Shown here in pieces: positions 23,097-34,086 of a stretch of DNA of 64,000 nucleotides. Position numbers and translations under genes: made by a program. The notes beneath the pieces are model-generated. The model saw only the letters and a list, made by a program, of their open reading frames with translations. It did not search any database and was not told where the DNA came from. The stretch comes from Diplolepis rosae. Its lineage: Eukaryota > Arthropoda > Insecta > Hymenoptera > Diplolepididae. The stretch covers positions 248,001 to 312,000 of the forward strand of contig JAPYXD010000467.1 of assembly GCA_030998225.1 (NCBI GenBank), given 5' to 3'. Every line of letters begins with the position of its first letter. Position 1 is the first letter of the stretch.

Positions 23097-25913
23097 ATAT
23101 ATTCTTTATGGGCTGTCTTGACGGTTTCCAAAAATAACAAATATATTTGTATACATATATTAATAAATAAATTAATAAATCAATTGAAAGACAGTTACAA
23201 TGTCCACCGTTTGTACTCGGCAGAGAAGAAATACATGGAAAATCTGCCAAGGACAGCGATATTATGCATGAAATTTATAACATAAAAATTATTTTTAAAT
23301 CTGCAAATGATGGATAATGAATTGCTGCATGTAAATTCATCTCCGGTTTTTTCGTTTTCCCATAGTAAAATTCCTAAATTGGACCTTTTTTTCGGGTACC
23401 AGGGGTGCCGTAACCCCTCAATAGAGTTGAAGTCAATTTGAAAAGCATAGCATGAAATTGAGTAAAAATAAACTTTCAATCTTTGTAATATTATATGATA
23501 TTATCTGTAATAGATTTCATAGAAGGATTTGCACCCTTAAAATTTGTATATACTTTAATTACTAGGTAAGCGATAACTTTGTTTTGTAAAAGCAATCAAT
23601 AAGAACAAAAATACGAAACTGTAAGAAGATCCAAATTAACTCTCTAATTAGCAAAAACTGGAAATTGAAGCAAAAGAGTTGGCAGTTTTCTTCTTAGTAA
23701 ACTATGGGTTATGAAATCAGAATTCGAAATCTAAATTATTAAATCATTAATTAATTATTAAGCATCGAGAATTATTAATTTAATGGATTATTAATCATTA
23801 AATCCAAAATTATGTGCATTAAGACATATTTGTCCTGAGGCGGCCTTATTCGTAGAAGGTTAATCTTGATATAATTATACTTACGTGAATTCATTATCAA
23901 TAAGGAAGTTAATAGATATATAACATTAATAATGTGTAGTGAAGATTTACTGTTTCGTAAAATCGTAATAATTATATTTTAACACAGACGCATTTATTTA
24001 TTATTTCACTTAGTTAAGAGGCTAGTATTAATTTATAAATTGATTTCAAATGACTCTAAAATATCTCTTCATCCCATCTGCTTCAGTATTTAAGTCATCT
24101 AAACTGGCTATCCACTTAATTTTCATCTCTAATCTCTTTCACTACCAGAGGCTTTATTTTTTAATAAGACGGCAAAAAAAGTATCCACGAACAAAAACTT
24201 ATTAACAATACGTTCCTATTCCAAATATTCCTACGCAAAATGTAGTTTACTTCTAGGAAACTCTTCTTCTATATGCTCAATTCAGATCATTGCGCATGCT
24301 CAGCCATTGATTTTCAACTGTATGTCACCTTCCCAATTAAATTAGTCCAAGCAACAGGGAATTTTTTATGACATTATTTATTTCAGAAAACGGACCGCGC
24401 CATCAGGAGAAAGGTTGGTCATAGAGTAATTGTGTCATGTTTTAGACAACGAAATATGATTTATAAATTTTTTACCAACATTTAAGACTAAAAAATCGCA
24501 CTTCTTTTAGTTTTTTGTTTAAAACATTAAATGTAATCATCCAATCTTAATGAAATTAATTGAAAAGTTGTAGACAATTGAATTGTGAACAAAATGAGCC
24601 GTCGCTTGAACTGCTTGGATAATTAGAAGCGGAGAAAATTCGGAAAAACCGGGAAATTTAGCTTTTGTTAAATAAATTAATGTCTCAATTAATTCTTAAC
24701 TTTTTAGGTTGAGGTTTGGTGAAAAAGTAGCACACTTTATGCTCTTCAAATGTGTAAAAAACGGTCAGTTTAAGATTATACATTTTCGCGCTATTGACAC
24801 TTTAATTTATTTAATGCGTTAATTGTAAAATGTCTGCTTGCCGCAGAGGTGGTCCGATTTTTATTTTGAAAACGTCTTTTAAAAATATAAATCAAGCACA
24901 ACAGAACCTCAATCTTGGTTTTTCGCTAAAATGTTGCAAAGTGCCTTTGATGGATTAAGTTAATTATCATCTCTATTTTCTAACTTCTTTTTATTTTCTA
25001 TGCGAAAACCAAATTGGAGATAAAAGTACATTTGATAAAAAGAAGATTTTTTGACACAATTATTAAATGTCACATTGTATAAAATGAAATATACAGCAAA
25101 GTAAAAACATATCTAATACAGTATATCATTATCACAGCATGAAATTAGCAACATAAAATGAACTACAATTAATATTATATTTGATTATTTGAATTCCTGA
25201 AGTATTATAATTTATCATAAAAATATATATCGATAAAGGCATCTATAGATTCCAGTGTTACAAAACACCACACGAAAGCTTCAGTCTCAATATGTGAATA
25301 ACTCACAAATAACGTTAGAAAAATTTGATTTTGATGTACCAAAACTTTAGAGATTTTAAAATGAGTATAAAAATACATATACTGCGTCTGTAACTCAAGC
25401 ATCTTTGGAAGATGCACATGGGGTATGATTTCTGAAGTGTACTGAAACATTTCGCTTTATGAGGTTTATATATATATATGTAGGTGCATGTGTATATATA
25501 TTTCCTACCTAAAGTCTAGAGCCAATTACCCCATCTATGTTGCCCTGTTTATTGTTAAAATTAACAATTAATCAGGTAGAGGACAAGTCGAATGAATCAC
25601 ACTACAATTGAAATTATTAATAATTTATTATAGAAAGATAAAAATTTTATTTTAACCCAAGCAACTTTTAATTGTTGGTTGCAGGCTGTTTTCCCTTGGT
25701 CGGTCGTGTCCGATTGGTCCAACCTTAAAGAAAACACACCGTGAGTCTAAAGGGCTTAAAAAGAAAAGAAGAAGAGAAACTTAATAAAAACAATACTATT
25801 TGACTTACCGGTTATTCTTGATGAGGAGGGCTCTCGAAATCGATAATCTTTCAGATGCAATTGATCCTCTGTTAATCGGGTACCTCCCCTAATTACGTCA
25901 CCACCCGAGAGAA
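23097..25913. other. AT-rich stretch without supported genes
   Basis: No recognised protein, RNA or element. A short 'ACCGGGAAATTTA' similarity near 24650 recalls the MITE at 13397 but is not enough to annotate. A TATATATATATG/TGTATATATAT microsatellite lies at about 25468-25500. Confidence 0.5.
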
Positions 25914-26689
25914 CAGGAATTCGGTAAAGATCAAATTTAATAGTTACATTTTCCCTATCGCGAGAGAGAATGAAGTTAATCACGAAATTAATAATACCAA
26001 TATGAGAGAGAACACTCGTGAACACTAGAGAGAGAGGCTAAGTGGTCTCGGCATGGTTGACAAACGCCACAATGCGTTAGAGTCAATAAAGTCTGATTAC
26101 TCGGAATCCCGAGCCACTTGCCAGAAAGAAAAAGTTGAATAAAACCACTTACGCTACCTGTATGACGTCTCCTAATTCCGGGACGAATCACAAAACGAAT
26201 TCTCCTTCCATCCTTTACTATCAAATATCTCAAATATTCCCTTCGGGGTACGTGCAGATTCCAACGTCTTTCCTTTGGTTGGTTTATTTTGCACTTGCCT
26301 TAACGACTCGTAGGACGAGAGTGGAGAAGAAAGACGCGACGCCGACGAAGTTCCCGACCTGCCCCACGAATTACAAGCGTGACCCAATAGCGGACCCGGA
26401 AGCAGGTCACATGTCATACATCTAGTAGACGACTAGGCAACCCGTGCCTAGTAGTAGTTCAGTAGTTGCACTCGGCAAATAATTTCTATAAACACGCGGT
26501 TCTCTCAATTACAGCGAACGGCGCGTATGGTACATTGGCACTATTATAATCAGTGTCCATTAATATCATATGACGTACATTTAGTATCACAAAATGTCCA
26601 AAATACTAAATATCAAGCCCCGGGGTCTATGTGCCCTCGTATCGTTCATGGAACAGACGGGACAGGAAGCGTAAGTGCAATTGAAGAAA
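25914..26689 (-). mobile_element. L2-family LTR-like repeat, copy B
   Basis: From AGGAATTCGGTAAAGAT at 25914, this copy is nearly identical to 43648-44360 (copy C) through the 'CCCCGGGGTCTATGTGCCC' region. It then follows the copy A-type end ('GAACAGACGGGACAGGAAG'). The plus-strand and minus-strand frames within it are also near-identical between B and C, which reflects repeat identity and not coding. A 307 bp MITE sits at its right edge. Confidence 0.65.
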
Positions 26690-26996
26690 ACTCTGGCGAA
26701 AGTTTCGGAAAAAAATTCATTCCGGCCCAATCAGTTGAAAACTAATCCGTCTCAATCCGAAACAAACTTTCAATCCGATGAATGCGAACCAATCAGAATA
26801 CGGATTAATCTAATGTGATTTTCAATCCGAATGAATACGTGTTCGGATTGACTTGGATTTACACGGATTGATTTAAATTGACTCAGATTGAGACGGATTA
26901 GTTTTCAACTGATTTGCAACAAACGAGATTGAAAGCTTTTTCGGATTGGCTTGGAATAGCTCAGAATGAATTCCTTTCCGAAACTTTCGCCAGAGT
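26690..26996. mobile_element. 307 bp MITE with 19 bp perfect termini and AATCCG-rich arms
   Basis: Termini ACTCTGGCGAAAGTTTCGG (26690-26708) and its exact inverse (26978-26996). Inside, a second inverted block ('CAGTTGAAAACTAATCCGTC' against its inverse near 26895-26925) and many AATCCG/CGGATT words make most of the element self-complementary. Confidence 0.8.
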
Positions 26997-27106
26997 ACTT
27001 TAACAAGCGCAATTGCTGACAAAGTTACACTCGAAGCATATTAAACTTGAGATACAACCAAATTAAATATGTAGCAAGTAATTTTTAAAATTGGAAACAC
27101 TGTTTA

Positions 27107-30100
27107 TTACGCAATGTCACATTTTGTTATTATGTACGTCTTTTTATTGCTATGAGTATATAAGCAAACTGGGTGGTAGTAATATAAATTATATTGCGGT
27201 ACAAATTTCTTATCTGGTGATTTAACTACTTCATATGCAGAAAAATGTTCATCATATCCTACAGTTTTGTAAACATTGCAGTAAAATAAAATAGAACTAA
27301 TTTTCGTAGAAATTAAAATCTCTTCGATTTTTGCAAAAATGGGAAACTCTTCGCTGATCTCAATAACAATTGTGAAGTTATTTCTGTACGTAGTACCGAA
27401 GATGCTAACAGTATCTACCATGAAAAAATCATCTGGCACATAAGAGGTCTGATTCACTAATTTATTTGTTATTTCTACGCTTAACTCTTTCAAGCGACCA
27501 CTCGAAAACCTGGAATCCAATCCCTTGTTCAATATTAGCCGATTTGAAAACATTAATTGTTGTTTTAGTGCAATTGTATGGCATATCTTAACTCGTGTCG
27601 CAACAGAGTTTGAAGTTAATTTTCCTTCTCTATTTTTTGATTCGCCCCTGATTGCTTGAAGATGAACAAGTGGACCCATCAGTACTGAGACGGCCCAGCC
27701 TTCAGTATCCGCCTTTTTGCGACGAAAAGAGTAAGCAATCCACTAAATTAGGATTACTTTTAGAATAAGTAGGTTCCCACGAGACTCGCACGAAAGAATT
27801 GCGATGTCTCGTTAAGTATTTGTCGAGTAATAAGGGATCTACTTTCAAACCGGAAGTGAGTATGGCAAGAACGAGGCTGTCTACTTTTCACAGACATTTT
27901 TGCTCGTATCCTCAGCGAGCGCCACACTAACCTGTGGTTGCTGCCACCCGACCACTCACTCAGATCAAGCAGCGTGTGGCATGGTCCGCTGGATGGACGG
28001 GCGTCCCACACTGTTATTTTTTTTCCATATATTTTTTTTTATTATTTATAACAGGATCATTTGTTCATTTACACGTATGGGAGTTTTAATTAATGATTAA
28101 ATAAAATAACCAAATGAACAAATGTAATGTATAAATGAATGAACCTAACTGTATGGTTACAAGTGAATACAGCTATTATTATATTTTGAATAAGCAAATA
28201 TAATTGTTATTTTATTTTAAATAAATAATTATAATCATTGCCACATTGCAAGTATTATAGATTTTTGATATCATAAGTAAAGATAATTATCATTGTGCCG
28301 TAAAATCCATTAGTATTCAACATTACGAATAACTGTATTTATGAAAATGGGTCACTTAACAATAATAAATAGAAGTTGATTTATTGAAATCTCCTTTTTA
28401 TTGTAAAAAGCGTTACACGACGTTCAAGCCTGCCCACACCGCTGTCCAATAGGAACCCTCGCCCACGCAAGTAGCACACGCCAGCGGGAGGTGAAATGGG
28501 GGAAAGGCTTTCTCGTCATCGTCGCGCGGTGCGTTTTCGCTTTTGAGTGCAGATCAATTTTTGAATGCTCCCACGGGACGAAATATGCGACTTTTCGAAA
28601 TTTGAAAAACATCGTTATAATCGAGAGAATATCAGATTTTTCCTGATACTGATTTTCAACCCGAAAAACGGTCGTAAAAAGGGGGAAAACAACGCGCATA
28701 AAACTCTTGATTTATTGATTTAATTGGACTCGATCGCGGTCGCTAATTGAGGCGCGCGCATACTAATTAAGGGGGGAAATTAATAGAGAGGTGGAAAACC
28801 GAGGTAACGTGCACGGTTGCTGTTCCACAAATTACAATATAGGCGCGCTGCCCAGAAAGGTGAGAGCACGTCTCGACACCGGGGCGTTTAGCAAATTGTC
28901 ACAAGATCTCGGGCTCGAGTATGTTCACTTGCATCTCACGATCAGGTGAACTACTTTGAGAACCAGATCGTCCATGGTTCCTGGTCCTCCCTTATTTGCT
29001 AGGGACTTTTTGGATTCCTTTTTTTTTAAATAAAAAAAAGTTGTCGTAGATTGGGTTTTTCTCTAATACACGTGGGTCTTCTTTTATAAAGCAAAAATAG
29101 CGAGCAATAAGCTCGAGCAGAAAATACTGGATTGTGGTCAACCCGGGAGGCAAGTATCCGTGCACTCACAAAAGGTGAGACTCGGAGAAAGCTCCCATCC
29201 TTACAACTTTTCTTTCTGCCGAGCAGTGTCGGAGCCCTGAGGGCACTTCACTGCCACGGTGCTTCCCTACACTTCCCTAAATTAATTCCAATTGGGTCAA
29301 CCAAGGTCCAGTATAGTTGTGGTTTATTCTTGTGGGAGGGAAAAGGCAAATGATGACCTCGTCGGGAGCTTATGCTCATAATTTCCAAAATTTGGAACCG
29401 ACTTTACTGATGCTTTCTTGACTAACTAAATTTTTAAATAAACGGTAGGGCGCGAAATCCAATAACTGAGGTATTCTCGGGGTAATTTGACAGGCAGAGC
29501 AAGCTATTCCATGATCCAAAAAGTCAAACAACATTATTTTCAGGCGTAGGGACGATTCCCCAAAATTAGAACGTGTTTTTGTTCGTGGCGCAACTGCGCG
29601 AATCTACTCCAAAATGTTAATATAGTTCTTGTTCTCGTATTTTAGATTCGATCCTTCAAATCACGCCTTGCGTAAACGAGGAATCGTGGAATTGACGTTA
29701 GCTCTCTCAAAAAAGAATACTTAAAATCGTGAGTTTCTTTGCTGTTCTCACTCTTAAAATAAAGAATAAAAATTCGCGAAATTTTCACCCTTCGTGTGAC
29801 CCACTCAGAAATTTTGGAAGTAATTTTGTCTCAAAACAGGGCAAAATTGTTGTTTAATAACTCAGTAAATTGAGGTAATTAAAAATTGATGATTTGAAAT
29901 TTAAAATCAGAATTTAAAAGCGAAACTTTTGACCAAGTCGGGCAAGAATAGATTTATAAATATTTGAAAATTGATAAATTAAAGATCGGAAAGGTCGAAA
30001 TGTTTCAGTACTATTATATGTCGGTAATGCAACATGAAATGATGTTTAGGTTTCAATGGACCAAAAAGTTTTATGAATTGTTCATGATGCTCAGAAATTA

Positions 30101-31496
30101 AATTTTCTAAGTAGTCAAGCCAGTCAGTATCAAAATGTTTGCACGATAATAAACACAGAATTTGTCTCAAATTGATGAACATTTTCCAATACTCATTGGT
30201 TTCTAGCACAAAGCGACCAAACATAATTGGAGCATAAGTAATGAAATTCACCATTTCAGCTGCTGAAATTTTTATAACTTTATTTTTCAAGTAGTCTATG
30301 CTAATAACTGGAGGCTTGTTAGATTCGAACTGGTAATTAAAGTTTCGCAAGATCGAATTAAAAATGTGATAATCAATGAGTTTGTCAATGAGTATAAGTT
30401 GATGGAATATCAGGCCAGCTTCAAGTGGGATAATTCCTTCAGGAAGATCATGCATTAAATCTGCAATTAAATTTTGTGTACAGTGAAAATGACGAACGTT
30501 ATTAAAAGCACAATTTTCTTTAATGCCTCTGGTTTTAAAAGAATTACTTCTAACGTCATTAACGTAAACAGTCTCTGTTCTCAAAGTACTTAAAGAATCC
30601 ATGTAATTAATAATGCAGTCAAGTGTATTACCTGTTTCTAAAAATGCTTTAAAGAGCTGTCTCAGTGGAACGATTTGCTCATACCGATTCTTTGGTTTCT
30701 CTATTCCGTTTTTGTTTTCAAATTCTTCGCCAATCTTTTTCGAAATAGGATGAATTAAAATTCCGAGTTTTTTCAGTTTTTTATATCTTAGGTATTCAGA
30801 GCGAACATCATCAAGTTCAGAATTAAACACTCGAAACATAGAATTATTTTCATTTTGTTGAGCAACTGGAACATTATTTACAATTAAAATTTCTTTTATT
30901 CTGTTCTGAACAATTTCTAGTGGACCCGTTAAAATACTACGTATTTCATTAATAACATATTGCACTACATTTCTAGGGATTGATCGTTTACTATAGAAAT
31001 CGGTAATCATGCGCTGCATTTGCAATTCAATTATCTCGGGAAAACGTAGGTCCTCAAAAGTAATATTGGAACTACCTGGTGATGGTAAATTATGTAATTC
31101 ATGGAATTCATTCTCGACTGGTATGCAAGAAAAAGAATCTGTACTTTCAAAAGTATCTGTAGAGCTACTTGGCACCACCAAATCATTCATTTCATGATTG
31201 TTATCGAATGAAATGCTAGGAGAAGTATTTATTTGAACCGCCGCATTATCATTTTCGCTCTCTACCTCATTCGGATTTATGGTAGATGGTATGGTGATTG
31301 ATGTCATTTCAAAGTAGTTTTTGTGATCTAGTCTAAAGTATCGCTTGAAAGAATTGAGCGACGAAAATTTCCTTGCACATTTATATAAGGTGCACTTATA
31401 AGCGCAAGTTTCATTGAGGCTGTGGAAAGTGCGCCAGTGATGAATCAAAGTTCTCAAAGAAGATTCACAGAAATATTTGCATAAATGGCAACGCAT
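27107..31496 (-). pseudogene. C2H2-finger, transposase-like protein gene, split by L1 copy 4
   Basis: Part 1 (31496 to 30008) opens with 'MRCHLCKYFC', a C2H2 finger (CHLC ... H ... H). A second, imperfect finger follows (Tyr where the first His should be). A long low-complexity linker precedes 'LIADLMHDLPEGIIPLEAGL' and 'LKPKHHFMLHY'. Part 2 (27681 to 27107) continues with 'MGPLVHLQAIRGESKNREGK' and 'TVGYDEHFSAYEV', ending CDIA. Removing L1 copy 4 and one GTAC rejoins the parts in frame: 2064 nt, 687 codons plus stop. Similar proteins occur as multicopy 'uncharacterized' families in fish and arthropods, and the H/E-rich C-terminal block resembles DDE-type transposases. Relative to those it seems to lack about 150 central residues. 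The start at 31496 excludes upstream codons that come from the retrotransposon. Role unproven. Confidence 0.7.
27686..30007 (+). mobile_element. L1-family LTR-like insertion, copy 4 (2322 bp)
   Basis: Starts TGAGACGGCCCAGCC and ends TCGAAATGTTTCA, with a direct GTAC at 27682-27685 and 30008-30011. It shares all internal blocks with copies 1 and 2, in opposite orientation. It interrupts the C2H2/transposase-like gene in the codons after 'HIIV', and excision restores the frame. TG...CA ends with a 4 bp duplication are what LTR integration produces, so a solo LTR is the best reading. Confidence 0.8.
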
Positions 31497-31566
31497 TTTG
31501 AATAAAAAGCTAGGATTTGTATCACAGAAGTATAGTAATTTTTGGTCCTTGAATACTAATAGAGAT

Positions 31567-31581
31567 AATATTAATGTATCT
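31567..31581. repeat. Target-site duplication, left copy
   Basis: AATATTAATGTATCT; identical to 37486-37500. It marks the 5' edge of the full-length R1-clade element. The leading As are ambiguous with the poly(A) tail. Confidence 0.92.
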
Positions 31582-32743
31582 AACTCCGCCATTGCCGGTC
31601 CCAAGCCCGGATGCGAAAGGAGGAGGGGACACACAGACAGCAACATGACACTACATACTTACAGCAACACTGAACGCAACACAACCAATACCCGAGACGG
31701 CGTTTCGCGGGAGGGCAGCGTCTCACCCAGAGGAACGTGTGAGGCCATGCACGGAGCAGACGCGTCCTGCAGCCCGCCAATGGTAGTAGCCGAAAGGACT
31801 CTGCCAACAGCTGGGCTGTCGCCGTCAGGATGGCCGTCAAGGGGGTCTTATAGACAGACTTTCCCTAGCGGTGGGCCTGCCGGGCGCACGCGTTTGAATG
31901 GTCTCTCCTCAACCTTCGGACGCGTGAGGACGCGGTGTGGAGCAAAAAGCATCAGGGGACCTTGAACAGGTTCCTTGATGCCGCATGAGTGGAAACAGTT
32001 TGAATGCGGGGGCCCCTTAATCGGGGTATCAACCCAAATACGCATGCGGCGGTGACGCTGAACTTCCCTCGTGCCCTTCTCGCGGTCACATCACAACCAC
32101 ATGCACGATACCGACACCCACACATACCAGTACGAATGCGTTGCCGAGTGAATGGGCTGCGGCCGGCGCCTGGTGGATATTCCCGATAGAGTAGCCAAGG
32201 GAGGAGTAGTAGCCTCCCGACCAGGGTAGGACGCGATGTCAGTATCTTACCTCTGTGGAAGTAATATGGGTAAATGTAAGTCCCTCCGGTGTTCGGCCGC
32301 GAAGGGCAAAGATCCCGTGAAACCACATGTTAAACTGGGAAAACCGCTCACGTTTCTACTGTCTGGAGCCAATTTCGGGGTTAAAATCAAGGACGCCCGG
32401 GCGCAGGAATGAAGGATTACCTGGTCAGTATTTCCTTATACCGGACGATGCGTAGGATAAATCGCATACCGTCTAGCCTGAAGTCCGGGTCAGGTGTCGG
32501 GGCGGACCCGGCACCGCTCGGTCGATAGGGGTGACGTAAAACCTTTAGCATCATTATGGCGCGGGCCTATCCCGTAACCTTTTTTACTAGCTTCATTTAA
32601 TGTGCCGATAGGATCGACCATCCGATAAGCCGCTTCTCGGTTTCGGTGCACATAACTAGGGATCTATACAGGCGGGGATAGTAGCCCTACTGCGGTAGGG
32701 CTCCCATGATGGGCGAACCGTCTCAAGACACGACGAGATTAAT
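31582..32743 (+). promoter_or_regulatory. 5' UTR / presumed internal promoter of the R1-clade element
   Basis: 1162 bp with GC content well above its surroundings, starting AACTCCGCCATTGCCGGTCC. No open frame of note on the coding strand. By analogy with other insect non-LTR elements it should hold the internal promoter. It bears no visible similarity to the 5' UTR of the copy at 52667-56859. Confidence 0.6.
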
Positions 32744-34086
32744 ATGAATTTTAAAAATTTTGAAAAAAATAAAGGAGATGAAGCGGTGAAGGCGCCTGAT
32801 GCGCAGTCACACACTCCTCCAGGGGCTGATGGATGGAAAGACGTCCTTCAGCTCCTGAAGGAGCAAAGTAAGAAAATGGAGAGGTTGGCCAGGGCTCTCA
32901 GCGTTATCCAGCAGGGTATGCTGAGAAACAACCCTGGCCATGTTAAGGACAGTGTGAGTGAGGCTACGGAGGTGTTGAGCGGAATGCTCAACACCCACAA
33001 GTGCTTACTAGAGAGCGGGGTGGAAATCCAGAAAAGGATGGAATCCCACCCCGCCGTCAAAAAGATGGGTATCTTCCGGAGACTGCGCTCTGCGTCTCTG
33101 GGAGATACCCCAAAACAGCTGACAAAGGGGGAGAAGAGGGTTGCTCCTTCTCCCCCCGAAGATCGGCTTCCCAAGAAAGGGAAGGGCGGCATACCGCCAA
33201 CTTACGCTGCGGCCACCAGAAGCCAAACCCCAAAAAAGGATGGGGAATGGCAGCTGGTGGAGAAGAAGAAAAAAAAGAAAAAAATAAAAAAAGAGAAGAA
33301 AAAAGAGGTTCCTGTGCCATCTGCGCAGGAACCTAAAACAAAGGTGAAGTTGGCGAGGCGCTCTCCGGCCGCACGGTCGGGCGACGCTATCAGGGTGTCG
33401 GCGAAGGATGGAGAGTCCTACGCCGATATCCTGAAGGCTATGAAGGCGAAAGTAAACCCCCAAAACGCAGGGGCGGAGGTCCTCTCCATTCGGAGAACCA
33501 GGAGGGAGGAGATTCTCCTGGTCCTCAGAAAGGGGGGTGACGTCTCGACCTTTGAAAAGGCGCTCGACCAGGCGGTCGGAGAGAAGGCCGAAGTTAAATC
33601 TTTGGTCTCGAAGAGGTCCCTTGAAGTTAGGGACCTCGACGAGACAGTCACAAGAGAAGAGGTTGTTGCAGCGCTTTGCATCGCACTGCCAAGCCAGACC
33701 TCGGTGATCAGTGCAGGCTGTACAAACGCTTTGGCGGTGTGCAGACTGCGGTGGTCCGTTTAACCGAGGCGGACGCCCAGAGCTTGCTCGGGCTTGGTAG
33801 ACTAAGGGTAGGGTGGGTGAACTGCCGCATCCGAGAGCATGTCGAGGTTGCCCGGTGCTTCAGGTGCCAGGGATACGGCCATGTGTCGCGTGGCTGCGCG
33901 CTTCCAGGCAGGAAGGATGCCTGCTGGAGGTGTGGGGGCACATCACACGTGGCCAAGGAGTGCAAGGCTCCCCCTCGGTGCCTGACTTGTACTGATAGGG
34001 GCGAAAAAGATGTCGCCCATGCTTCGGGGAGCGGTTCTTGCCCAATATTCAGGGCGGAGCTCCGGAGGTTGAGAGGTGGAAAGTGA
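32744..34086 (+). pseudogene. R1-clade ORF1 (Gag-like), one frameshift
   Basis: The first frame (32744-33763) encodes about 320 residues before going off register: an N-terminal helical region ('DGWKDVLQLLKEQSKKMERL'), a basic stretch ('KKKKKKIKKEKKK'), and the central domain. The product continues in another frame (33676-34086) with 'GRLRVGWVNCRIREHVEVAR' and the zinc knuckles 'CFRCQGYGHVSRGC' and 'CWRCGGTSHVAKEC', then a third Cys/His cluster. The frame change lies within about 33690-33760. ORF1 proteins of this clade bind element RNA and deliver it to target DNA. As it stands the knuckles are disconnected from the N-terminal domain. It overlaps the start of ORF2. Confidence 0.85.

Noticed and set aside
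22102..23121. Short frames at 22102-22314, 22423-22605, 22688-22876 and 22873-23121
   Set aside because: No domain, splice context or codon bias; one is overlapped by the 83 bp MITE.
26135..26425. Near-identical 86-96 residue frames at 26135-26425 and 43894-44154, plus their minus-strand partners
   Set aside because: They sit inside the L2 LTR-like repeat. Conservation covers non-coding parts equally and both strands are open.
31497..31646. Upstream 50 codons of the C2H2 frame (start at 31646)
   Set aside because: The first part is encoded by the 5' UTR of the inserted retrotransposon; the natural start is the ATG at 31494-31496, before 'RCHLC'.
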